A stretch of DNA of 50,926 nt, taken from the NCBI GenBank assembly GCA_019192545.1, contig JAHCMI010000069.1, forward strand, positions 1 to 50,926. The letters are read 5' to 3'. The position numbers were made by a program, and so were the translations under genes. Below, one piece after another: positions 7,503 through 17,908 of the stretch. The notes beneath the pieces are model-generated. The model was not told the DNA's origin. It did no database searches and worked only from the letters and a program-made list of their open reading frames with translations. The stretch's first letter is position 1; each line of letters begins with the position of its first letter. This DNA comes from Rivularia sp. MS3 (GTDB lineage: Bacteria > Cyanobacteriota > Cyanobacteriia > Cyanobacteriales > Nostocaceae).

Positions 7503-8354
7503 TTAATTCTGATTCCGTTTTCGATTTAACCATCCACTCAGCAAAGCTAAACCAAACATACCTAACATAGCAAGTCCGAGCATCCACTTTCCTTGAGTAA
7601 ATACACCCGCACCCAAAGCAACAATCGGAGGTGTGGAAACTACTATTCCTAAAATCAAAGCTGGAATAAATTTATGCCAAGGCATTTCAGTAAGTCCGAC
7701 AGCGTAGCAGACAAAATCAAATAATCCCGTCATCAAAAACCCAGCTACTAGAAAGATATTATCTTCAAGATGCTTCGATGCCAGATTATCAATCTTATCT
7801 ATAAACCTTTCCCCGACAAACCTTTGGACAATTTTACGTCCATAACGTTTAGCAATATAAAAATTTAAACAGCAAGCAGCAAAATCGGCGATAAAAATTA
7901 CAATGATTCCTTTCCAAAAGCCGAACAAAGTACCGGATAAAACAGAATAAGCCGTACTAGGAATTGCCGGAATCACAACGCTTACTGTTCTCAGCGATAA
8001 TAAAGCAATAGGTGCCCAAATCCCTAATTTATCAACATTGGCGCGAATTTGCTCGATACCAACTTGATTTACAAAGGTTATAGCTGCAACTAAAGCAATA
8101 CCGACACAAAATAATCCCAAAATATTAAGCCATTTTTTGCGTCGGGATGGGGATTTTGGTTTGTTTTGATTGGTTTGAGCGGCTTCGGTATCGGGTGGAT
8201 AATAAAGTTCGTCTTTGAGAATCCAGCCAGTTTCTTGTTGGAGATAAGCGTGGGTACTTATTCCCTGCTCTTTGGCTGAAACTGCAACAGCTTTATAATC
8301 AAGCCCTAACAAATCACAAAGTTCGCGCTGACTGATTCCATTTCTTTCCTGCAT
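7503..8354 (-). CDS. TVP38/TMEM64 (SNARE-associated) membrane protein with N-terminal HTH-like extension
   Basis: Residues 85-280 form a polytopic membrane domain of the TVP38/DedA-related superfamily, with re-entrant-loop residues around IPSTAYSVLSGTLFGFWKG and a second conserved block LVAGFLMTGLFDFVCYAVG. Such proteins are lipid scramblase- or transporter-like. The first 60 residues are unusual: ISQRELCDLLGLDYKAVAVSAKEQG reads like a helix-turn-helix, followed by a Trp-containing segment and a basic linker SPSRRKKW just before TM1. That could be a cytosolic regulatory or protein-binding head. The ATG at 8352-8354 opens with this region. It is convergent with ilvB. The family call is solid; the head's function is inferred from appearance only. 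Confidence 0.75.
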   Translation of the reverse strand: MQERNGISQRELCDLLGLDYKAVAVSAKEQGISTHAYLQQETGWILKDELYYPPDTEAAQTNQNKPKSPSRRKKWLNILGLFCVGIALVAAITFVNQVGIEQIRANVDKLGIWAPIALLSLRTVSVVIPAIPSTAYSVLSGTLFGFWKGIIVIFIADFAACCLNFYIAKRYGRKIVQRFVGERFIDKIDNLASKHLEDNIFLVAGFLMTGLFDFVCYAVGLTEMPWHKFIPALILGIVVSTPPIVALGAGVFTQGKWMLGLAMLGMFGLALLSGWLNRKRNQN

Positions 8355-8511
8355 GGATTGAGGATAGAATTTTTGTTTACATTCCTACTATCATAATTGA
8401 GAATTACCAAGCCATTCAGGCTTAAGTAATGAGTAAGAAGTAATAAGTAATAATATGAACCAAAAAATAGAACAGCAAGTAGCAAGAAAAAGCACTGTTA
8501 ACTGTTAACTA

Positions 8512-11118
8512 TTAAGTCCAATTCCCAACTAATATAAATGGTGCCCAGAAAAAGGGATGGGTAAACTGTTTGTCTTTGAGGAATATTACTTGAGTTTGTC
8601 GCAAAGCTTCGGCTTTACTAATTCCTGGTTTACTAAGTTGTTTGTAAAATTCAACCATGAATTTGGAAGTGGATTCGTCTTTCACTGCCCACAGTGTAGC
8701 TAAAGTACTGCGTGCGCCGGAGCGTACTGCGACTCCTGCTAATCCTAATATGGCTCGTTTGTCTCCTTTGGCTGTCTGACAAGCGCTGAGTACCATTAAT
8801 TCTACTGGCTCGGAGTCGGATACGTCGCGGAAGCGAAGGAATTCGCTGAGTTGTTTGACGTTCATTTTACCATCCCAGGTAAGTATAAAAGTATCTTCGG
8901 AATTGCTGCTAAATTGTCCGTGGGTGGCTAAATGTAAAACTGAAAATGGTGTTGATTTGATGCTTTTAGCGAGGTTTTTATCGGTAAAGTTTTCGTTTAC
9001 AAGTAGGGTTGATTTTACTTGAGAAGATATATTTTTAACTTCAGATTTAACGCCGGGTAAAGCTTTGAATCCTTGACGGGCTTCGCTTAAACCTGCTGCA
9101 ATTACGTTGAGATTATCACCTTTTAGTTTGCGTGCCTGCATTAGCTGCAATCCCGGTGATAAAGCGACGCTATATTTTTCTACTAAGTATTGTTTTCCAT
9201 CGTATAAAGCAGCCATTGGAATGTTTCGCAGGGAACCATCTAATACGAATGCCAAAGTTTTGATGTTGTTTGCTGCTAAGTCTGTTTCGATTGGTTTAAC
9301 TAACCAGTTGTATGCTTGCTGATATGTTTTTAATCTTTGTTGCCCGGAGACAGCAGGATTTAATGAAAATCGTAACTGTCTGATTGTTGCTTCTATTTTT
9401 GCTGCTGGTAAATTAGTTTGATAGTTGGTTAGAGGTTTACCGGGAATTGATGCGATTACTTCTAAACGGTTATTTAAAATAATTGGGTAAATAACTGCTG
9501 CTGTTTTGTCAATTTGATCGATTTGTTCTGGTTTTGCATCCAGACAAGCTTCTCGGAAGAAGTTATCTAGCTCGGCTAGCTGTAATGCTTCGAGGGTATT
9601 GCGGGCTAGTTTGAGATTTTTTTGGGAAATTCCTAATTGTTTTTGTTTATTAAGAGAAGATGGGGGTTGTAATAATAAGTCTACAAATTCGCGGTAAACT
9701 GGCTCTACAGTTTCTTGAAAGTCGAACTGTACGTCTCGGTTGATGGCTACTAAATCGCTCCGTAGAGTTTTGAGAATTTTGATAGAAGAATCATAAGCGG
9801 AAATTGCTTCTAGATTTCTTCCTTGTGTTTTAAGAATTCTTCCTACTTGCCAAGCTGCTTGATAAGTAATGTCGGAAGCGTTGGCATTTTGGGCTATTTG
9901 TAAAGCTTTTTGCGAAAGATTTAAGGCTTCATTTAACTGCAAAGTTTTTTCGTATAAGTTTCCTAATTGAGTTAATGCGTATGCTTGAGCGCGTAAGTCT
10001 TCGAGGGTTTCTGCTTGTTTGATAGCACGGGCTAAAACTTTGGCTGCATCTTGGTTAAATGAAGCTGTAGCAACGGGAGATTCGATTAATTTAGAAAGAC
10101 TTTTACCAAAGTTAACTAGTGCATAAATCGAACTGCGACTCGGGGGAAGGTTATCTAACTGAGATTGAATTGATGGTAACAAATTAGCAGCTTGCTGCCA
10201 CTGAGACTGTTCGATATGTAAACTAAGTTGATTGAGTCGGGCTTCAGTTTGTATTAAAAGATTTTTTGGGTTAGCTGCTGCTTGCTGATAATATTCAAAA
10301 GCTGCTGCGGTTTGCTTTAAATCCCTGGCTGTATTTCCCAAACTAAATAAAATCTCGCCCGTATCGAGGGAAAGTCTTTGAGATATAGCTAAACTTTCCC
10401 CCAAAACTTCCTGAGACTTACTTAAATCTCCTACTAGTTGCAGAGCGACACCCAAACTTTGTAAACTTTGAGCCTTTAATTGAGAATCTGCTTGGGGAAG
10501 CAAACTTTGATTTATCGACTCTAACAACTTTTGCGATCGCCGGTAAAATCCCATTGCTTGTAATGCTTGAGCTTGGTTGATTTGAGTGCCTATTACCCCA
10601 GCATTATCATCAAGCTTATTGTAAATGCGTTCGGCTTCTTTCCAGGCATCTAGGGCGACGTTTGCTTGCCCCATCTTCATTTTTATACTTCCTTTGTTAT
10701 TAAGAGCGACTGCTAAAGCTTCAGTATTGCCTTTCTGATTTTGCAGCAGCGCCAAGCTTTTATTGATAGCTGTTTGTGCCTTTTCTAATTCTCCTAAATT
10801 TTGCCAAGCCAGGGAAACAAGGCTTAAACTCCAACCTTGATTGATTTTATCTCCCTGACGTTCAAAACCAGCAGCAGCATGATGCCAAGTTTCAGCAGCT
10901 TCAGTAAACCTTGCTGCTTCAAATAGAATTTTGCCTCTTGCAAATAGCCTTTGAGGATGATTAAGTTGATTATTGGCAATCGAGGGATGTTGATGATTGC
11001 TAATTTTGATATTATCTTGCGCCGATACGGGGGAAAATATTGTAATTATTAATGCTGTACTAATTCCTAATACCAAACTTAAAATAACTGTTTTTAAAAG
11101 CTTTTTTCTTATATTCAT
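8512..11118 (-). CDS. Secreted TPR-CHAT domain protein (caspase-like peptidase candidate)
   Basis: From the ATG at 11116-11118 the protein is 868 aa. I chose this start because it begins a clean signal peptide (MNIRKKLL, hydrophobic core, cleavage near SAQDN); an upstream in-frame start would add 20 residues. Residues about 40-470 are tandem TPR-like helical repeats (EAAETWHHAAAGF, KAQTAINKSLALL, EALNLSQKALQIA). The C-terminal CHAT domain holds the expected catalytic pair: His733 in LHLATHGQF and Cys780 in LSACQTAKG, followed by GLAGVAVRSGARSTLATLWAV. CHAT proteins are clan CD cysteine peptidases related to caspases and separase. The signal peptide places it outside the cytoplasm, unlike CRISPR-associated TPR-CHAT. 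It is the last gene of the 18.6-8.5 kb cluster, 218 bp after the exoprotein gene, which may encode its substrate. Confidence 0.85.
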   Translation of the reverse strand: MNIRKKLLKTVILSLVLGISTALIITIFSPVSAQDNIKISNHQHPSIANNQLNHPQRLFARGKILFEAARFTEAAETWHHAAAGFERQGDKINQGWSLSLVSLAWQNLGELEKAQTAINKSLALLQNQKGNTEALAVALNNKGSIKMKMGQANVALDAWKEAERIYNKLDDNAGVIGTQINQAQALQAMGFYRRSQKLLESINQSLLPQADSQLKAQSLQSLGVALQLVGDLSKSQEVLGESLAISQRLSLDTGEILFSLGNTARDLKQTAAAFEYYQQAAANPKNLLIQTEARLNQLSLHIEQSQWQQAANLLPSIQSQLDNLPPSRSSIYALVNFGKSLSKLIESPVATASFNQDAAKVLARAIKQAETLEDLRAQAYALTQLGNLYEKTLQLNEALNLSQKALQIAQNANASDITYQAAWQVGRILKTQGRNLEAISAYDSSIKILKTLRSDLVAINRDVQFDFQETVEPVYREFVDLLLQPPSSLNKQKQLGISQKNLKLARNTLEALQLAELDNFFREACLDAKPEQIDQIDKTAAVIYPIILNNRLEVIASIPGKPLTNYQTNLPAAKIEATIRQLRFSLNPAVSGQQRLKTYQQAYNWLVKPIETDLAANNIKTLAFVLDGSLRNIPMAALYDGKQYLVEKYSVALSPGLQLMQARKLKGDNLNVIAAGLSEARQGFKALPGVKSEVKNISSQVKSTLLVNENFTDKNLAKSIKSTPFSVLHLATHGQFSSNSEDTFILTWDGKMNVKQLSEFLRFRDVSDSEPVELMVLSACQTAKGDKRAILGLAGVAVRSGARSTLATLWAVKDESTSKFMVEFYKQLSKPGISKAEALRQTQVIFLKDKQFTHPFFWAPFILVGNWT

Positions 11119-11336
11119 TGCTTTAGATTTAGATGCACTAGTGACTATCGGTAAAGCTAAGATAATTCTGAGACACAATTTAAATAATTGCTCTAATAGC
11201 TTGCGCCATTAGCATAACCCCAGCTTACTGATATTTCATCCCATAAAATCACTTAAACCATTGAAAAGAATTTGGAGAGATATTAAATCAGTAATTTTTC
11301 TAGTTTTTACAAATATATAGTTAAATTTTTACGTGC

Positions 11337-13766
11337 TTATACTTTCCCACAATCGGACATTTGTTGCCATTTTTCTCTGGTATTAGAAACATTAGCGACT
11401 AAATGCATCCTGCCTAACTTATCTTGGAAAAATCCTGTAGCTTCAATAATTCGAGAATAGGAAGCAGTTTTATCTTTTGTGATGGATTGCCTAAACCCTG
11501 TTTTTTGGGGAACTCGTAAATCCTGCCATAATGTTGTTCCTATTAACTTTACCGTGGGATTATTCGCTAAACCTCCTTTACCCGTCACGGTAAAGTTACT
11601 ACCTGTTTGTGCAGCACAATCAGCACTGATTTGACTACTTGGTTCTATCACATCCGTTGGTAAATCGACTACCGCAGAATTAGGGGCTATACCAGGAGTA
11701 TTTAACTGCACCGCACCGTTAAAAGATGCTCCTAACTTAGAACTAGCGGTAATATCGCTTTGCTGCGTCAGTTGTTTTCGTTCTCGAATACCGAAAATAC
11801 CCTGTGCATTAATAATTACCTTGCCGCCAAAGCTATCCTCAGCATTTGCAGTAATATCGCTATTTTGTAACGCTAAAAGAGTATCGGTATTAATTTCAAT
11901 ATTACCCCCATTCCCCGAACCGCTACCTGTGGCTGTAATAGTACTATTGTTACGAAGCTGCAAATTTTTTGTTTTTAATAAAATATTCCCACCATTACCA
12001 CCTTTAGTTGCAGCACCAACAATACCTTGACGATTTAATGTAAGAGAACTTGCATTAATAAACAATCTTCCAGCATCTCCCGTACCTTGATTTGTAACGC
12101 TAATTTCCGCGCCATTATTAATACTTAAACTAGGCGTATTGATAATTACATCACCTGACGCACCGCTTGGAATAGAAGGTATATTTAAAAATGCTTGAAA
12201 TTCTGACGGTAAAACAGTAGCGGAAGAATTGATATTACTGCGTACAATAAACCCAGACTGTTTTAGGGAACCATCTATTTTAATAAATTCGGAAGCATTA
12301 ATGATAATATTGCCGCTGTTACCGCTAGCTAAAGTCGAAGTATTAACGTTAGCTCCACCGACAATTTTTAACTTAGCTGTATTAACTTTTAAATCTCCTG
12401 CTTTCCCATCATTAATAGTAGAAGCAGACAAAAGACTTGGCTTATTAGATATCGGGCTGTATCCAGCGACTTCTAATATAGATGCATCCACTATGACATC
12501 TCCACCTTTCCCGGTTCCCAATGTCAAAGATGAAATATTTGCTCCATCTTCAATAGATAAGTTAGCTGTTGATAAAGTGATATTTCCAGCATTTCCAGCA
12601 GCAAAACTAGCTGCATTGATTCCGGTAACGGAAGTAGGGTTAAATTGCGAAATACCTTTCACTTGTACGGATTCTTTTGATGCAATATTTAAATTACCGC
12701 CTTTTCCATCGCTATAAGTTCTAGTTTCGATAATTGCTCCATCTTGCACTTGCAGATATTTGCTAGCAACAATAATATCTCCACCATCACCTTTTCCCAA
12801 ATTATGATTAATTAAACTGGTATTAATAGTATTATCCGAGCTTACTCCTGATAGCTGCAAAGATTCAGAAGCATTAACTATAATATTTCCACCTCGCACA
12901 AACCCCAAGTTTTTAATTAAAATCTGCGAACCATTATTGGCGACTATATTTCTTCCCTGTAACTTTATGGAACCTCCACCGAAACCATCAGCATTTATTA
13001 ATGCTTGTTGCAAATTAATATCTTGAAAATTTGATATATCTTGATAACTAAAACTTAAACCTGGAATTTTATCAAGATAATCAATATTAACTATGCCATT
13101 ACCAACGCTGCCTAACTCAATATTTCCTTGAGTACTTTTAAGAATGCCTCCGTTAATATCAATATTTCCTGCAATTAAACCTAAAGTATTCCTGGGTTTT
13201 ACTTCTAATTGTGACTGAGAATTGACAGTAATTGACTGTGAGCGATCGCCAAATTGTAAGCCTACAGGAACGTTGATTGTTAATAAAGGTTTTTGTTGAG
13301 GAGTTGCAGCACTAAAAACAGTACCATCCATAAAATTAATGCTGTTGGCGCTAGTGGCAATAAACGAACCACCAACATCTAATCGGGCATTCTTACCAAA
13401 AACTATTCCCGACGGATTAATTAAAAATAAATTAGCGCTACCGTTAGACTTTAAAATTCCATTAATATAAGAAGTTGAGTTTCCAGTGATTCTCGAAAAA
13501 ATATTTTTAATATTTACAGAATTATTAAATACAGCTTGAGTGCCTTCAGGCACGTTAAACCGTTCAAAGCTATGAAATAGATTGTTCCCTTTGACAGTAC
13601 CTGCTTCGATACTGTATATATTTCCATTTTGGTTAATTATAGATTGTTTGAGTAGTGTTGTATCGGAAACAATAGGCTGGCTCTGTGCATAACAAAGTTT
13701 CGCGAAGGATAAAAAAAATAATAAAATATAAACTTTAAAAAATAGATATAAATAAGTAACTTTCAT
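11337..13766 (-). CDS. Filamentous-haemagglutinin-type exoprotein (two-partner secretion, TpsA)
   Basis: From the ATG at 13764-13766 this is 809 aa; an in-frame TTG at 13797-13799 is less likely. A signal peptide (hydrophobic YLYLFFKVYILLFFLSFAKL, then CYAQS) precedes the haemagglutination-activity/TPS domain at about 35-270. The conserved TPS motif NPSGIVFG is present, with NLFHSFERFNV upstream. The rest is repetitive beta-helix sequence rich in GGxIxI..NASxLxLxN-like coils, with many GNGGNI/GKGGDV turns. A short C-terminal module has two Cys (CAAQTGSNF and MSDCGKV). Such proteins cross the outer membrane through a TpsB barrel, which is not in this window. The gene lies between a receiver-kinase (69 bp upstream) and the TPR-CHAT gene. 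Role as surface adhesin or CHAT substrate is inferred. Confidence 0.85.
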   Translation of the reverse strand: MKVTYLYLFFKVYILLFFLSFAKLCYAQSQPIVSDTTLLKQSIINQNGNIYSIEAGTVKGNNLFHSFERFNVPEGTQAVFNNSVNIKNIFSRITGNSTSYINGILKSNGSANLFLINPSGIVFGKNARLDVGGSFIATSANSINFMDGTVFSAATPQQKPLLTINVPVGLQFGDRSQSITVNSQSQLEVKPRNTLGLIAGNIDINGGILKSTQGNIELGSVGNGIVNIDYLDKIPGLSFSYQDISNFQDINLQQALINADGFGGGSIKLQGRNIVANNGSQILIKNLGFVRGGNIIVNASESLQLSGVSSDNTINTSLINHNLGKGDGGDIIVASKYLQVQDGAIIETRTYSDGKGGNLNIASKESVQVKGISQFNPTSVTGINAASFAAGNAGNITLSTANLSIEDGANISSLTLGTGKGGDVIVDASILEVAGYSPISNKPSLLSASTINDGKAGDLKVNTAKLKIVGGANVNTSTLASGNSGNIIINASEFIKIDGSLKQSGFIVRSNINSSATVLPSEFQAFLNIPSIPSGASGDVIINTPSLSINNGAEISVTNQGTGDAGRLFINASSLTLNRQGIVGAATKGGNGGNILLKTKNLQLRNNSTITATGSGSGNGGNIEINTDTLLALQNSDITANAEDSFGGKVIINAQGIFGIRERKQLTQQSDITASSKLGASFNGAVQLNTPGIAPNSAVVDLPTDVIEPSSQISADCAAQTGSNFTVTGKGGLANNPTVKLIGTTLWQDLRVPQKTGFRQSITKDKTASYSRIIEATGFFQDKLGRMHLVANVSNTREKWQQMSDCGKV

Positions 13767-13835
13767 TATATTTTGCAAAAAATGCAATTCTAATTGCAAT
13801 AAATCATTTTTAAATCAAACGATTCTGTATTAAAC

Positions 13836-15152
13836 TTATTCAACCGGAAGTTTAATAGTAAATTCTGTACCTTCTCCAGGCGAGGAACTACAACTTAATT
13901 CACCTTGATGTTTTTCTTCTATTATCTGCCTGCTGATAGATAATCCCAATCCCGTACCTTTACCAACACTTTTGGTAGTAAAAAACTGTTGAAATATACT
14001 TTTTAAAATATTATCCGGTATTCCAGGACCATTATCTTTAAAATGAATAGTAACCGTATCGCTATTTAAATCGTATTTAGTTGTAATCGAAATGTTGTGA
14101 GGATTTTGTTTTTTTTCTTCATAAGAAAATTGGCTGTTATATTCATCTAACGCATCTATAGAATTAGAAATAATATTCATAAATACTTGATTTAATTGAC
14201 CGGAATAGCAATAAACTAAAGGTAATTCTGCATAATCTTTGACTACTTGAATTTCTGGTCTTTTATTACTAGCTTTCAAGCGATGCTTAAGAATCATCAA
14301 AGTGCTATCAATACCTTCATGAATATTGCAAGCTACTTTAGATTTACTATCAGTACGAGAAAAACTCCGCAAACTATTACTGATATTACCAATACGCTCA
14401 ACTCCTATTTTCATAGAAGAAATAATCTGAGGCATATCTTCAATCAATATATCTAACTCAATATCTTCTGCGTTTTTTAAAATTTCCGACTCTGGATTAG
14501 GGTAATGATTTTGATAAAGTCGTAAATGCTTGATGATATCGGATGTATTTTCTTCTAAAAATTCTAAATTACCATCAATAAAACTTACAGGATTGTTGAT
14601 TTCGTGAGCAACTCCAGCAACTAATTCGCCTAAAGCAGACATTTTTTCGGTTTGCACTAACTGTAGTTGAGATTCTTGCAACTCTGATAAAGCAGTTTGT
14701 AATTCTTCCGTGCGCTGCTCTACTCGTATTTCTAAATCATCTTTCTGTCGAGCTAATTGCTGCTTCAAGAAGTGCATTTTTAAATGTACGTTAACCCGCG
14801 CCAATACTTCTTCTGTCTGAAAAGGTTTGGTAATATAGTCTACAGCACCTAAAGAAAGTCCTTTTACTTTGTTTACCGTGTCGGAAAGTGCTGTCATAAA
14901 AATTATCGGGATTTCATGAGTGGCGGGATTGTGCTTGAATTGATTGCAAGTCTCGAAACCGTCGATTCCCGGCATCATCACATCTAATAGTATCAAATCT
15001 GGTTTGGCATATTCAGCTTGCTCGATGGCGCTTTCTCCATCAGTCGCCACTAATATTTCCCATCCAGAATCAGCGATGGCTCCAGATAGCACTTTCAGAT
15101 TGGTTGGGTTGTCATCGACGATTAAAATAATTGGCTGCTCTGAATCATTCAT
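13836..15152 (-). CDS. Response-regulator/histidine-kinase fusion (REC-HisKA-HATPase)
   Basis: This 438-aa soluble protein starts with a receiver domain (about 8-122; acidic pair Asp13-Asp14, phosphoacceptor Asp57 in LILLDVMMPGIDGF, Lys109 in ITKPF). A coiled coil (about 125-170) follows, then a HisKA domain with phosphorylatable His183 (GVAHEINNPVSF) and an ATPase domain with N box (FMNIISNSIDAL), DNGPGI and GKGTGLGLSI. No DNA-binding output is present. The gene follows the CHASE2 kinase with a 2-bp gap, so translational coupling is likely. A phosphorelay from the CHASE2 hybrid kinase to this protein is the natural inference. No transcription factor for the relay is visible in the window. 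Confidence 0.9.
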   Translation of the reverse strand: MNDSEQPIILIVDDNPTNLKVLSGAIADSGWEILVATDGESAIEQAEYAKPDLILLDVMMPGIDGFETCNQFKHNPATHEIPIIFMTALSDTVNKVKGLSLGAVDYITKPFQTEEVLARVNVHLKMHFLKQQLARQKDDLEIRVEQRTEELQTALSELQESQLQLVQTEKMSALGELVAGVAHEINNPVSFIDGNLEFLEENTSDIIKHLRLYQNHYPNPESEILKNAEDIELDILIEDMPQIISSMKIGVERIGNISNSLRSFSRTDSKSKVACNIHEGIDSTLMILKHRLKASNKRPEIQVVKDYAELPLVYCYSGQLNQVFMNIISNSIDALDEYNSQFSYEEKKQNPHNISITTKYDLNSDTVTIHFKDNGPGIPDNILKSIFQQFFTTKSVGKGTGLGLSISRQIIEEKHQGELSCSSSPGEGTEFTIKLPVE

Positions 15153-15154
15153 AA

Positions 15155-17896
15155 TTATATTTTTTCAACTTGAAAAGATTTTATATATTGTCTAATTTGT
15201 TTAAATTGAAAATTATCGGCAAGTTGTCTAACTTTACCTACGAAAGGTTTATAATTGTTATCAGAATTTTCTAAATCTTCTAATAAATGTAAGATAGCGT
15301 TAACATTTCCGCGCATGGCTAAATCGAATAGTTTATCCATTTCTGCCGTACTCGGAAGAATTATTTCTTGGTTTAAAGGCGCTTCATTTAAATGATTTTG
15401 CTCCTTATGTTCAGTTTTGACATAAGTCCACTCCAATTGTAAATACTTGTGTAAAATTGTTAGTAATTTATCAATTTGTACCGGCTTTGGTAAAAATTCA
15501 TTTGCACCAGCAGCTAGACTTTGATTCACATCGGTTTCAAAAACGCTAGCGGAACAAACCACAATCGGTAAGCTGTTAGTTTCTGGATTGCTTCTGAGAA
15601 TTTTCATCATTTCTAAGCCATCCATTTCTGGCATAGAGATGTCAGTTAAAATCAAATCTGGCTTTATATCTTTTACTTGTTGTAAAGCCTCCTTACCGTT
15701 ACTAGCTTCAAAGCAACTAAAACCAATTTTTTGCAAATAATTGATAATAATAGAGCGATTTTCCCATCTATCGTCCACAATCAGGATATTGTGTTTATCA
15801 CCTTTAAAACCAGTAATGTTTGTATTTACTAAATTAGTTTTTTTGTGAATATTCTCCTTACCCAAATTTAAATCAGCATCAAACCAAAATTTGCTACCTT
15901 TACCCAAATTACTTTCTACCTTAATTCCACTGCCCATTAACTCAGTAATTTTGCGACTAATTGCCAATCCTAATCCCGTACCTTCTATTTGTTTGTGTTT
16001 ATTTCCTACTTGTTCAAAAGGTAAAAATATTTTCTTTACTTGCTCTGGTGTCATTCCTACACCGCTATCGATAACTTCAAAGCGAATTTTGCAAATATCT
16101 ATATCATCTATATCTAATGTCTTCTCTATTAACCGAATAGAAAAAGTGACTCCACCCGATTCGGTAAACTTGATGGCATTTCCTAATAAATTAATCAAAA
16201 CTTGCCGCAATCGCTTTTCATCAGCCCGAAGATTTACAGGAAGTTGTGCATCTGGTTGATAATTAAACTCGATACCTTTTTCCTGGGCACGAATACGGCA
16301 TATTTCTGCAACTCCAATTAAAAACGTCGAAAAATTGAAATCGCTATTATGCAATTCTAGTTTGCGAGCCTCTATCTTGGATAAATCTAAAATATCGTTA
16401 ATTAAAGTCAATAAATGGGAACCGCACTGATAGATAATTCCTATACCATCGAGTTCGGATTTACCAATATTCTCCGAGCGTCGCAATATCTGTGCATAAC
16501 CCAAAATACCATTTAAAGGTGTACGTAATTCATGACTCATATTTGCTAAAAATTCACTTTTAGCTTGGGAAGCAACGTCAGCAGCTTCTTTAGCAGCAAC
16601 CAATTCTTTAGTTCTTTCTTCTACCTTGACTTCTAAAGTACGAGAATATTCTTGTAACTTTGCGTTAACCTGCTTCAAAAGCCACTGTTTGTGAAAATTA
16701 CCGGTTATAATTACCGAACTCATCAAAGCAACAAATGGTGAAACAAAAGGAATCCAGCAGCCGAAAACAAAGCTGCCATAGCTGGTAATCGTCAAAACAC
16801 CGGCACATATGGATATACCCGCTAGCGGCAATCCCCAAAATGCACGTTTTCGCCGAGTATTTATCTGTAGCAATTGCCAACTAACGCAACTACCCACAAA
16901 AGACCAAATTAAAACCCACAGCCACTCTCCTTGCTCAGGCATAATATTTATTATCGGTCTTTCATCTAATGCTGCACTCAAAATTTGGCTGACTATGTGA
17001 GCGTGAATTTCTACACCAGCAATACGAACATCATTATTTCTCAAATTTCGAGCGTAGCCGACATTATGAAAATCATTGGCACTCTTAGCTGTCGTACCTA
17101 TCAATACAATGCGCGATCGCACTTGTTCTTCAGATATACGCCCCGATAAAACATCCCGTAAGGCTACTGTCTCAAAACCTTGTTCGGAACTGCGATAGTT
17201 AAGTAAAATTTGGTATCCATTTACATCCGCATCACGGTAAGCAAATTCATTTCCAGTCAGCGCATAAGTAAGTGCATTACCGAATTTTATGGATTTACCT
17301 TCTGCATCGCTCGCTAATTCAATACCTTTTTTTTCTAAGTATAAAATGCTTAAATGCGCGGCTAAACCGACAAAAGTATTACCATTTTCATCTCCAGCAA
17401 ATAGTAAAGCTCGGCGAATCTTACCATCTGTATCTAACAATAAATCTGCAAGAGCAACTTGATCGAGTTCAGATAAAGTAGGGGATGGTGCAACCTTTTC
17501 CCCTAACATTTTCTTGACTCCAACTAAGTTAGATGTGGTTCGCATCACCCGCACAAGCTCTTGATGACCGGGTTCCACTGGCAAATCCCGGTAAATATCC
17601 ATACCAATTGCTGCGGGCTGATACTGATTGAGTTTTTTTAAGGCATTAGCTAAATCAATATCTGGAATTGGCCATTTGCCTATACTGGTGATGTCCCGTT
17701 CGTCAATAGTGACAATTAAAATCCGCTTTTCTGACTCTTCTGACGGACGTATTGCAAAAAAATGCTCTAGAGCAGTCCACTCTAGAAGCTGGAACCATCC
17801 CGCCGTACTAGCTGCAATTACAGTTAAAGCCACAGCAGGAGTAGTTATTGCCGATATACGCCATTGCCATAAAAAAGTCTTAAACTTTGACCACAT
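15155..17896 (-). CDS. CHASE2-domain hybrid sensor histidine kinase
   Basis: This 913-aa membrane kinase has an N-terminal TM (about 16-38), an extracytoplasmic CHASE2 sensor domain (about 45-320; [45 protein letters not shown]), three TMs (about 326-400), a coiled coil, HisKA with His455 ([16 protein letters not shown]), an ATPase domain ([19 protein letters not shown]), and a receiver domain (702-820) with Asp752 in [15 protein letters not shown]-terminal tail of about 90 residues may be a docking or degenerate Hpt segment; I see no clear Hpt histidine motif. It begins 12 bp after the DUF928 gene and ends 2 bp before the receiver-kinase gene. It should sense an extracytoplasmic cue and control the exported proteins of the operon. 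Confidence 0.9.
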   Translation of the reverse strand: MWSKFKTFLWQWRISAITTPAVALTVIAASTAGWFQLLEWTALEHFFAIRPSEESEKRILIVTIDERDITSIGKWPIPDIDLANALKKLNQYQPAAIGMDIYRDLPVEPGHQELVRVMRTTSNLVGVKKMLGEKVAPSPTLSELDQVALADLLLDTDGKIRRALLFAGDENGNTFVGLAAHLSILYLEKKGIELASDAEGKSIKFGNALTYALTGNEFAYRDADVNGYQILLNYRSSEQGFETVALRDVLSGRISEEQVRSRIVLIGTTAKSANDFHNVGYARNLRNNDVRIAGVEIHAHIVSQILSAALDERPIINIMPEQGEWLWVLIWSFVGSCVSWQLLQINTRRKRAFWGLPLAGISICAGVLTITSYGSFVFGCWIPFVSPFVALMSSVIITGNFHKQWLLKQVNAKLQEYSRTLEVKVEERTKELVAAKEAADVASQAKSEFLANMSHELRTPLNGILGYAQILRRSENIGKSELDGIGIIYQCGSHLLTLINDILDLSKIEARKLELHNSDFNFSTFLIGVAEICRIRAQEKGIEFNYQPDAQLPVNLRADEKRLRQVLINLLGNAIKFTESGGVTFSIRLIEKTLDIDDIDICKIRFEVIDSGVGMTPEQVKKIFLPFEQVGNKHKQIEGTGLGLAISRKITELMGSGIKVESNLGKGSKFWFDADLNLGKENIHKKTNLVNTNITGFKGDKHNILIVDDRWENRSIIINYLQKIGFSCFEASNGKEALQQVKDIKPDLILTDISMPEMDGLEMMKILRSNPETNSLPIVVCSASVFETDVNQSLAAGANEFLPKPVQIDKLLTILHKYLQLEWTYVKTEHKEQNHLNEAPLNQEIILPSTAEMDKLFDLAMRGNVNAILHLLEDLENSDNNYKPFVGKVRQLADNFQFKQIRQYIKSFQVEKI

Positions 17897-17908
17897 CGCA
17901 AATTATAT

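Noticed and set aside
8512-11118. CRISPR-associated TPR-CHAT (type III-E partner)
   Set aside because: The protein has a signal peptide and sits with two-partner secretion and kinase genes; there is no Cas gene or array.
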